Of a stretch of 14,996 nt of DNA, positions 7,335 through 13,988 are shown piece by piece; within the stretch, counting starts at the first letter, position 1; each line of letters begins with the position of its first letter. The stretch spans positions 21,994 to 36,989 of the forward strand of contig DEIT01000158.1 of the NCBI GenBank assembly GCA_002352635.1, given 5' to 3'. Source of the stretch: Hyphomicrobiaceae bacterium UBA2767. Lineage in GTDB: Bacteria; Pseudomonadota; Alphaproteobacteria; Rhizobiales; Methyloligellaceae. The position numbers and the translations under genes were made by a program. The notes under the pieces are model-generated. The model was not told the origin of the DNA. It searched no databases and saw only the letters and a program-made list of their open reading frames with translations.

Positions 7335-7934
7335 ATGTTCACCAGAAAACCGGATCGTGGAGCAGACAAGCCTGAGCCTGCGGCGACGGCTGAAGCAGAC
7401 AAGACCGTCGATGAAACATCGTCTGAGTCGGTTGCGGCGTCTGCGCCAGTCAGGCTCTCCACCCCTCTTAAGGGGTCAAGTCAGATGGTACCGTCAATCA
7501 TCGGTGAAGACCTTACCGTTGAGGGCAATGTCATCTCAAAGGGCGAAGTGCAACTTGAAGGCGAAATCAAGGGAGATGTGCGCTGCGCATCGCTCGTGGT
7601 TGGCGACAAGGCACTGGTTGAAGGTAATGTCGGAGCAGACGACGTTATTGTGCGAGGGCGCGTGGTCGGCTCAGTCCGCGGTCATCGTGTGACACTTCAG
7701 TCAAATTCGCATGTTGAAGGCGACGTGTTCCACCAATCGCTTGCAATTGAACAAGGTGCTTATTTTGAGGGGAAATCGCGCCGCTCCGAAGATCCGCTGG
7801 CTGACGCGAAACTGGGTGAAAAGATCAAATCCGGTTCGGACCTTGGCAACAAAAGTGGGTCTTCATCCAGCAGTGGGTTCGACAGCGGCGGAGACGACAA
7901 TAAATCGTCCAGTTCGACGCGAGCTGCCGAGTAA
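7335..7934 (+). CDS. Bactofilin (polymer-forming cytoskeletal protein)
   Basis: Bactofilins self-assemble without nucleotides into filaments at the inner membrane that guide local cell-wall synthesis. The 199-residue product has three parts. The N-terminal tail (1-52) is charged, Ala/Glu-rich and probably disordered. The central bactofilin beta-helix domain is at about 53-149, starting 'PSIIGEDLTVEGNVISKGEVQLEGEIKG' (written here as PSIIGEDLTVEGN and VISKGEVQLEGEIKG) and showing the repeated G-x-V/I hydrophobic pattern. The C-terminal tail (150-199) is Ser/Gly/Asp-rich. The ATG at 7335 is chosen over the upstream GTG at 7263 because a strong GGAGG (7321-7325) sits nine bases ahead and bactofilins usually begin M(F)xxK. 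Many relatives have an M23 peptidase gene immediately upstream; none is visible here. It is convergent with prfB. Confidence 0.9.
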   Translation: MFTRKPDRGADKPEPAATAEADKTVDETSSESVAASAPVRLSTPLKGSSQMVPSIIGEDLTVEGNVISKGEVQLEGEIKGDVRCASLVVGDKALVEGNVGADDVIVRGRVVGSVRGHRVTLQSNSHVEGDVFHQSLAIEQGAYFEGKSRRSEDPLADAKLGEKIKSGSDLGNKSGSSSSSGFDSGGDDNKSSSSTRAAE

Positions 7935-7975
7935 CAACGACAAAATCTGTTCACAAAGTTGATCGTTCGAGATCC

Positions 7976-8015
7976 AGGTGGCGCTGGAACCCGATTGCAT
8001 CGTGCATCGCCACCT
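7976..8015. terminator. Hairpin between the convergent bactofilin and prfB genes
   Basis: AGGTGGCG (7976-7983) and CGCCACCT (8008-8015) form a perfect 8-bp stem closing a 24-base loop that itself holds a short TGCA/TGCA pairing. It overlaps the first base of the prfB stop codon and ends about 40 bases after the bactofilin stop. There is no T run on either strand, so it may protect or define 3' ends instead of acting as a classical intrinsic terminator. Confidence 0.35.
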
Positions 8016-9146
8016 TACTCCAGATCCTTGACACCTCCCCCGCTTTCGCCATGGACCCTCTGGGCGAGAGCCGCCTCGACAAAGGCATCGATGTCGCCAT
8101 CAAGCACGGCACTGGGATTGGAGCTTTCCACACCGGTCCGCAAGTCCTTCACCATCTGGTAGGGCTGCAGCACATAGGAGCGAATCTGGTGACCCCATCC
8201 GATTTCAGTTTTCGCGGCCTCTTTGGCCTGGGCTTCCTCTTCACGACGCTGAAGCTCCGCCTCGTATAACCGCGCTCGCAGCATGTCCCAGGCGGTAGCA
8301 CGGTTCTTGTGCTGAGAACGCTGATTCTGACACTGGACGACGATACCGGTGGGAAGATGTGTGATACGCACAGCACTGTCGGTCGTGTTGACGTGCTGTC
8401 CGCCAGCACCACTTGCGCGATATGTGTCGATACGCACGTCCTTCTCTTCGACTTCAATATCGATCGATTCGTCGATGACCGGAAATACCCAGACGGATGC
8501 AAAGCTCGTATGTCTTCGGGCGTTGGAGTCGAATGGCGATATGCGCACAAGCCGATGGACACCCGATTCTGTTTTTGCCCAGCCATAGGCATTTCGCCCT
8601 TCAATAAGCAGCGTTGCGGACTTGATACCTGCTTCTTCTCCTGGGCTGGAACCGATCAATGACGGTTTGTATCCACGTGACTCCGCCCATCGCATATACA
8701 TGCGCATAAGCATTTGCGCCCAGTCCTGGCTTTCGGTACCTCCGGCACCCGCATGGACTTCGAGATAGCAGTCATTTGCGTCAGCTTCGCCTGACAGGAG
8801 TGTTTCAACTTCCCGCTTCTGGGCAACTTTGTGGAGCTTCTCAAGCGCCTTTTCAGCCTCCGCGACAACCTCAGAGTCTTCTTCCAGCTCACCAAGTTCA
8901 ATCAGTTGCACATTGTCATCCAGTTCCTGCTCAAGCTGCTCGAAACTGGTTAGAGCCCCCTCAAGCCCTTGGCGCAGGCGCATCATCTTCTGCGCCTCTT
9001 CAGGATGATCCCAAAAGTCCGGCGCTTCCGCCTTTTGGTTCAATTCTTTAAGCTGATTGCGTGCCTGATCCGGGTCAAAGATGCCTCCTTAGCAGGTCAA
9101 GCGACTGCTTGATTTCATCAACAATTGTTTGCGTCTCAGCACGCAT
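8015..9146 (-). CDS. prfB: Peptide chain release factor 2, expressed by programmed +1 frameshift
   Basis: RF2 reads UAA and UGA stop codons and triggers peptide release. The 376-residue product is assembled from a 23-codon first frame starting at the ATG at 9146 (MRAETQTIVDEIKQSLDLL plus RRHL), then an in-frame TGA at 9077-9075, then the +1 frame continuing DPDQARNQLKELNQKAEAP. The stop-codon-recognition motif SPF is at residues 203-205 and the catalytic GGQ is at 248-250, both characteristic of RF2 and at the expected positions. The start is supported by GGAG eight bases before the ATG. Annotating only the long frame would wrongly begin at a TTG at 9043 and lose 34 residues. The gene is downstream of mrcA in the same direction (102-base gap) and convergent with the bactofilin. 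Expression is autoregulated through the frameshift: low RF2 slows termination at the TGA and favours the shift. Confidence 0.96.
9075..9089 (-). promoter_or_regulatory. prfB programmed +1 frameshift site
   Basis: On the minus strand the sequence reads AGGAGG CAT CTT TGA C. The internal Shine-Dalgarno-like AGGAGG (9089-9084) lies three bases before the CTT slip codon, which is followed by the in-frame TGA (9077-9075) and a C. This is the same arrangement as the E. coli prfB site (AGGGGG TAT CTT TGA C). The ribosome shifts by +1 on CTT to read GAC. Both reading frames around it encode RF2-like sequence. Confidence 0.95.
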
Positions 9147-9248
9147 GGTCGCGTCTCCATGTCTTGTGGTCGTATCCGTTAGACCGTAGTCCCGCGGACA
9201 TGCCGGCATTCTCAGTACAGGCTGATGCTATCAGAATGACGAGGCGGA

Positions 9249-11768
9249 TTAGTAGAGCCCGCCAGGCGAAGGCCGGGTGAACCAACCTCCTCCTCCCGGC
9301 GCCTGGGGCCGCGGCGCCGGAGCACGAACGAATCGCGGCGGCTCCGTGCCAGGCTTGAAGGCTTCCAGAATGGCCTTCGGATCGCTTCCCCGGGAGCGGA
9401 AACCGGTTGACCGGTTGATCTGAATAAGCTGAAGACCAGGTGGAATACGGAATGGAATAGCTGGTTCGTTCTTGGTGGCCGCAATCATGAAGTCGCGGAA
9501 GACAGGCGAGGCAACGCCACCGCCGGTCGCATCCCTGCCCATCCGTCTCGGCTTATCGAACCCGATGAACACACCAACTGCCAGATCAGGCGCGAAGCCT
9601 ACGAACCAGGCGTCCTTGTAGTCGTTGGTCGTGCCGGTCTTGCCTGCCATCGGTTTGCCAACCGCCTTGACCCGCGTCGCAGTGCCCCGCTGAACCACAC
9701 CCTCAAGCATCGACGTGACCTGGTAGGCAGTGTGCGGGTCAACGATATGCTTTCGGTCATCAGTCAGAACCGGTTCTTCCTGACCGTCCCAGTTGCGTGT
9801 CCGGCAATCATGGCAGTCCCGCGTATCGTGGCGCCAGATCGTCCGTCCGTAGCGATCCTGGATCCGGTCAATCAGCGTTGCTGTTACTTTCTTTCCGCCA
9901 TTGGCGAATATCGAATAGGCGGCAACCATCTTCATCAGTGTCGTTTCACCAGCGCCAAGCGCCATTGGCAACACTGGCAGCAGATCGTCATACACACCAA
10001 ATCGGCGCGCATATTCAGCAACAAGCGGCATGCCCAGATCATTTGCCAAACGCACGGTCATCAGGTTGCGCGACCTCTCAATGCCAAGTCGCAAGGTCGA
10101 GGGACCATAGAATTTCTTCGAGTAGTTCTCCGGGCACCATCTTGGCCGACCAACTGCTGCCGGCAGGCAGAACGGGGCGTCAAGCACCACGCTCGCCGGC
10201 GTATAGCCGTTGTCGAGCGCTGCGGCATAGACGATAGGTTTGAAAGAGGAACCTGGTTGGCGCAGCGCCTGTGTCGCCCGGTCAAATTCGCTCGAATAGA
10301 AACTGAAACCACCCGCGATCGCGAGCACACGGCCTGTGTGCGGGTCCATGGCAACAAGCGCGCCTTCGACTGCAGGGATCTGCATCAGCTGCCACTGACC
10401 CTCAACAACGTTGCCTTCCTTGTCACTCGCAGGAGCGACGTAAACCACGTCGCCGACGTTCAAAGCTGCGCTCGCAGTTTTCGGGCGGGCCCTCATCCGA
10501 CCGCGCGAATCCAGTGGCCGCATCCATTTCAGATTGGCATAGGAAACGATTCCGCCTTCGCGTTTCTTCTCAAGCTTTCCTGACGCCAGTCGATTCGGCC
10601 GAAGGCCAACCGTCAGCTGATCCTTCTCGGCTTTGAGCACGACGGACATGCGCCAATCACCGATGTCGCCCGGCACCTTGATTTTACCCAGCGTTACACC
10701 CCAGTCGCCGGCCGGATCGATCTTCTGTACCGGACCGCGCCACCCGTGACGCCTGTCATAAGCCACAAGCCCCTTCACAAGCGCCTTGCGGGCTTCACGT
10801 TGCAACCTCGGATCAAGCGTGGCTCGCACAGAAAGACCGCCGCCATAGAGCTTGTCCCTGCCATAGGTGTTCTCAAGCTCGCGTCGAATCTCTTCGGCGA
10901 AAAACTCCGCAGCGAAAATATGCGCCCCTAACGGGCGAGGGTTGACGTTCAGCGGCTGGGCTTTTGAAGCCTCGGCCTCTTCTTTGGTGACAAATCCGTT
11001 CTCGACCATGCGGTCGATAACCCAATTGCGTCGCGAAAGCGCGCGTTCGGTATGGCGGAACGGATGATAATTGTTGGGCGCCTTCGGCAGTGAAGCAAGA
11101 TAGGCAACGTCTGAGAGGTTCAGCTCGTTTAATGCCTTGCCCCAATAGTTGAGCCCGGCGGCGGCGACCCCGTAGGACTTCAGGCCCAAGAAAATCTCGT
11201 TCAGGTAAAGCTCGAGAATCTGCTCCTTGGTGAATGCGCGCTCGATGCGAATCGCCAGGATGGCTTCCTTGATCTTGCGTTCGAACGTCACATCGCTTGA
11301 AAGCAGAAAGTTCTTGGCAACTTGCTGGGTAATTGTCGACGCGCCAACCAGTCGCCGGCCGCTTTTCAGGTTGTTGAGGTTCGTAACAGCGGCCCGGGCG
11401 ATGCCCTGGAAATCAATGCCGCCATGCTGGTAAAAATTCTTATCCTCCGCTGCCAGAAAGGCCTGGATCAGTTTCGCAGGCATGGCGTTGATCGGAACAT
11501 AGATTCGTCGTTCCGTTGCGTATTCCGCGATCAGACTGCCATCGCTGGCATGCACGCGCGTCATCACCGGAGGTTCATACTTTGCAAGTACTTCGTAGTC
11601 CGGCAAATCCTTTGAAACGTGCCAAAGCAGGAACGCAACTCCGGCGGAGGCCGCGACAAACAGAATCATACCGACTGCAAACAGATAGCCGAGCAAACGA
11701 AGAATGGGGTTTCGGCGGCGCCGACGGCGCTTCTCTTCAGGCGGCTTTACAGGGGCGGTGATATCCAT
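9249..11768 (-). CDS. mrcA: Penicillin-binding protein 1a (bifunctional glycosyltransferase/transpeptidase)
   Basis: This class A PBP polymerises lipid II and cross-links peptidoglycan in the periplasm. The 839-residue protein has a short basic cytoplasmic tail (RRRRRR at about 14-19), a membrane anchor at about 27-50, and a GT51 glycosyltransferase domain with EDKNFYQHGGID (catalytic Glu108), GASTITQQVAKN and 'ERAFTKEQILELYLNEIFLG'. An OB-like insert lies near 340-460. The transpeptidase domain has SSFK (catalytic Ser507), SRN (566-568) and KTGT (710-713), all intact. Cysteines occur as FC..WC near 534/545 and as DCHDC at 651-655, which could form periplasmic disulfides. The C-terminal tail is Pro/Gly/Arg-rich. 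The start has only a weak ribosome-binding sequence. It lies between amiC and prfB on the same strand. The 196-base gap from amiC suggests either a promoter of its own or read-through. Confidence 0.96.
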   Translation of the reverse strand: MDITAPVKPPEEKRRRRRRNPILRLLGYLFAVGMILFVAASAGVAFLLWHVSKDLPDYEVLAKYEPPVMTRVHASDGSLIAEYATERRIYVPINAMPAKLIQAFLAAEDKNFYQHGGIDFQGIARAAVTNLNNLKSGRRLVGASTITQQVAKNFLLSSDVTFERKIKEAILAIRIERAFTKEQILELYLNEIFLGLKSYGVAAAGLNYWGKALNELNLSDVAYLASLPKAPNNYHPFRHTERALSRRNWVIDRMVENGFVTKEEAEASKAQPLNVNPRPLGAHIFAAEFFAEEIRRELENTYGRDKLYGGGLSVRATLDPRLQREARKALVKGLVAYDRRHGWRGPVQKIDPAGDWGVTLGKIKVPGDIGDWRMSVVLKAEKDQLTVGLRPNRLASGKLEKKREGGIVSYANLKWMRPLDSRGRMRARPKTASAALNVGDVVYVAPASDKEGNVVEGQWQLMQIPAVEGALVAMDPHTGRVLAIAGGFSFYSSEFDRATQALRQPGSSFKPIVYAAALDNGYTPASVVLDAPFCLPAAVGRPRWCPENYSKKFYGPSTLRLGIERSRNLMTVRLANDLGMPLVAEYARRFGVYDDLLPVLPMALGAGETTLMKMVAAYSIFANGGKKVTATLIDRIQDRYGRTIWRHDTRDCHDCRTRNWDGQEEPVLTDDRKHIVDPHTAYQVTSMLEGVVQRGTATRVKAVGKPMAGKTGTTNDYKDAWFVGFAPDLAVGVFIGFDKPRRMGRDATGGGVASPVFRDFMIAATKNEPAIPFRIPPGLQLIQINRSTGFRSRGSDPKAILEAFKPGTEPPRFVRAPAPRPQAPGGGGWFTRPSPGGLY

Positions 11769-11964
11769 GGGTATCCGTGTCGCTTGCTGTCTTTGAGACC
11801 CGGCTCCAAGCCATTTGGTCTGCGTTCAAGTCATTTCCTATTGTGCCAATTCGCCGAAGGCAAGCCTAGTGAGGAATATGGCGATAAATCGTTTGTGCAT
11901 TAACAATTCGCCAGATGCTCCACTGTAAAAGAGATAGCTGCCGTTTGCCTGCAGAAACAATCTG

Positions 11965-13287
11965 CTAGAAAGGCTTTCGCGCCAGTTGGCGGGAAAAATA
12001 TGTATCCACTGCTTTTGCCACAGCCTCCGCCACTTTATTGCGCCAGGCTGAAGATTGCAGCCTTTTGGCGTCAACTGAATTGGTTACATATCCCAACTCC
12101 AGCAAGACGGAAGGCACATCAGGTGCCTTGAGCACACGAAAGCCGGCAAACCGTCGCGCCTTTTTTCTGACGCTGGTTTTGCCGGCAAGCCCAGTAAGCA
12201 GCGTATCAGCAAAACTGATCGACAGGTTCTTCGTCTCCCGCTGGGCCAAGTCAATTAAAATATTGGTCACGTCGTTTGACTCAGACGGCAATTCCACACC
12301 GGCTATGATGTCTGAGCGGTTCTCCTTTGCAGCGAGCGCTTTTGCTTCCTCGTCGGACGCATCTTCCGAAAGCGTGTAGACTGCTGCACCCGTCACTTTT
12401 CTTGCATTCCGTCCAGGCAACGCGTCGGCATGTACGGAAATAAACAGATCAGCACCTTTATGCCGGCCGATTTCAACGCGTTTGCGCAGGGGAATATAAC
12501 CGTCCTGAGTGCGCGTCATAACGACCTGGTAGCGCCCTGACGCCTTGAGTTTGGTTTGAAGCGTCTTCGAAAAGGCCAGCACGATATCCTTCTCTTTGAG
12601 ACCGGATCTCGAGATCGCACCTGGATCGATCCCGCCGTGACCAGGGTCAATCACGATAACTCGTTTGGCGTTGGCCGACTTTCGGCGCTTGGGTGCGTGG
12701 ACTGCCGGCGAGCCCGAGCCGCCATTGCGTGGCCTGGCGGATGCAGCCTGCCTCGTACGGGCAGCCTGTTTTGAAAGGAATATCTTTCGATCGGTCTTGA
12801 CGAGTTCAACCACCAGTCTGGGCGGATTGCCATTACTGGCCGGCCATATCGAGGCCTTGTCGACCAGCACAGGCTCTTTGACATCCAGGATAATTCTCAC
12901 ACCGTGTGGTTCGACACGGCCGTAGCGGTACCCTTTGACGAGCCCCCTACCCTTACTTCCGCGTCCGGAGGGGAAATTCAATTTTACGTCGGACAGATCA
13001 ATGATCACGCGGTAAGGATTGGCAAGGGTTCGAATGCCGAATTTTACCTTCTTTGAAAGCACCGTCACGAACCGCGTGCGGTTGGCATCACCACCGAGGC
13101 GAGCATCGTTGGCCACGGAACCGGCCGCAAACACCTTGGTCGCACCGGCAGGCAAAGATAGCTGGAGAACGCACGCCAGACACAGGACAATTAACGCCCT
13201 CATTCGACTTGCGGTCACACTTTCAATGGTTGCACTGGCAAACATTTGGCCCAGTCTGAATTCCGTAGAAATTCGATCCGTGGTCAT
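11965..13287 (-). CDS. amiC: N-acetylmuramoyl-L-alanine amidase with AMIN domain (AmiC-type)
   Basis: This zinc amidase cleaves the bond between MurNAc and the stem peptide, which is needed for daughter-cell separation. Numbered from the ATG at 13287 (440 residues), a hydrophobic export signal follows Met29 (RALIVLCLACVLQLSL). The septum-targeting AMIN domain spans about 60-165. A basic/Ser linker follows, and then the Amidase_3 domain from about 208 to the end. Zinc ligands are His217 in DPGHGGIDPGA, Glu232 in GLKEKD and His286 in SVHAD; the catalytic Glu397 is in LLELGYVTN. Three starts are possible. The GTG at 13296 or ATG at 13287 has AGGCGG ahead but a long 28-residue lead. The ATG at 13203 would give a canonical signal peptide but has no ribosome-binding sequence. 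It is the first gene of the amiC-mrcA-prfB run. Confidence 0.93.
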   Translation of the reverse strand: MTTDRISTEFRLGQMFASATIESVTASRMRALIVLCLACVLQLSLPAGATKVFAAGSVANDARLGGDANRTRFVTVLSKKVKFGIRTLANPYRVIIDLSDVKLNFPSGRGSKGRGLVKGYRYGRVEPHGVRIILDVKEPVLVDKASIWPASNGNPPRLVVELVKTDRKIFLSKQAARTRQAASARPRNGGSGSPAVHAPKRRKSANAKRVIVIDPGHGGIDPGAISRSGLKEKDIVLAFSKTLQTKLKASGRYQVVMTRTQDGYIPLRKRVEIGRHKGADLFISVHADALPGRNARKVTGAAVYTLSEDASDEEAKALAAKENRSDIIAGVELPSESNDVTNILIDLAQRETKNLSISFADTLLTGLAGKTSVRKKARRFAGFRVLKAPDVPSVLLELGYVTNSVDAKRLQSSAWRNKVAEAVAKAVDTYFSRQLARKPF

Positions 13288-13293
13288 CACCAA

Positions 13294-13310
13294 CACCGCC
13301 TAATGCGGTG
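13294..13310 (-). promoter_or_regulatory. Hairpin covering the putative amiC ribosome-binding site
   Basis: On the minus strand, CACCGC (13310-13305) pairs perfectly with GCGGTG (13299-13294) around the loop ATTAG. The only reasonable Shine-Dalgarno sequence, AGGCGG, is partly in the loop and partly in the stem, eight bases before the ATG at 13287. If that ATG is the true start, the stem would limit translation. If the start is at 13203, this is just a leader hairpin. Confidence 0.3.
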
Positions 13311-13988
13311 CCGATTCGCCGGTTTGTGTGTCATTCGCACAATGCTAGAGACGAACCGTTAATTCAATCATTCAATGTTATGAATTCGGCCAATTCCAGC
13401 ATCTTGGCCCCTTGCCAAGCCGGCCAAACACCCCGTACAAGGGATTCCTGACCGGTACCGTTATGGCTGACAAAATTGACCATATGATCGGAATCGGGCA
13501 TGGCCAAGGTGTCGTAGGATTGCAATTGGCCTCACGAACCGCCACATAAACGGTTATGAGGTATGTAAGTTCTAACTACATCTTGCAATTGAGAGTTTCA
13601 CGCTTCTGCCCTTTTTCTACGCGATACCGAGGGAGGAAGCGCGTTTGACTACGCAGGGCACAACGGCACGCGTACCGCGCTAGAAAGCGCAAAGCCCGGC
13701 ATCATTTCTAACGCCGCTTTGGCGGCACGAAACTATCCAGCCCTGGCTGGCCAAGGAATATGACAGTAACCGGCTCCAACCAACCTTCAGCACTCGTGGT
13801 CGCCCGCCAGCCCATTCCGGTCTCGGCTTTTTCCGGCGAACCGCCGAGTCACGACCCTACTCAGGGCCGCTGCGGATGGCAGCTTGGAGCCCTTGAGAAC
13901 ATCGCACATCGACGCAAGGCATGGGATGGGCCCGACGGCCCTCTCGTAGTGAACGTTAGCCACGTCCGTGTGCCGGAGCTTACGAATT
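13311..13988 (+). other. Long non-coding, hairpin-rich region between amiC and rne
   Basis: No convincing gene lies here. An open frame starting at 13760 overlaps the rne start and resembles nothing I know. The region is dense in short perfect stems: CTTGGC/GCCAAG (13403-13419), the 13523-13641 element (listed separately), GCGCT/AGCGC with an AGAA loop (13677-13690), GCCGC/GCGGC with a TTTG loop (13713-13726), CCAGC/GCTGG (13737-13750), CTCGGC/GCCGAG (near 13825-13850) and GGGCC/GGCCC with a CGAC loop (13928-13941). The hexamer GGCCAA or its complement occurs six times between 13388 and 13754. The region must hold the promoters of amiC (minus) and rne (plus), but I could not assign either with confidence. 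A long structured leader is expected if RNase E controls its own message, as in E. coli. Confidence 0.6.
13523..13641 (+). ncRNA. Candidate structured RNA element in the rne leader
   Basis: The plus-strand RNA can fold as follows. CAATTG (13523-13528) pairs with CAATTG (13586-13591) to close a junction. Inside it are hairpin 1, CCTCA-AACCG / CGGTT-TGAGG (13530-13561, 9-base loop), and hairpin 2, ATGTA-GT / AC-TACAT (13562-13580). Directly after the junction is hairpin 3, CGCTTC-CCCT / AGGG-GAAGCG (13601-13641), with a symmetrical two-base internal loop and a loop that begins with T residues. Hairpin 3 buries the Shine-Dalgarno-like GGGAGG. The layout recalls the multi-hairpin rne leader through which E. 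coli RNase E degrades its own mRNA. It could equally be a separate small RNA. No Rfam family was recognised by eye. Confidence 0.4.

Noticed and set aside
9732..10583. Long plus-strand open frame (283 codons) inside mrcA
   Set aside because: It is antisense to the PBP1a transpeptidase domain with all catalytic motifs intact; the product has no family resemblance.
13601..13620. CCCTTTTTC as the T run of an intrinsic terminator ending a small RNA
   Set aside because: No stem ends directly before the T run. These bases instead form the 5' arm and loop of hairpin 3.
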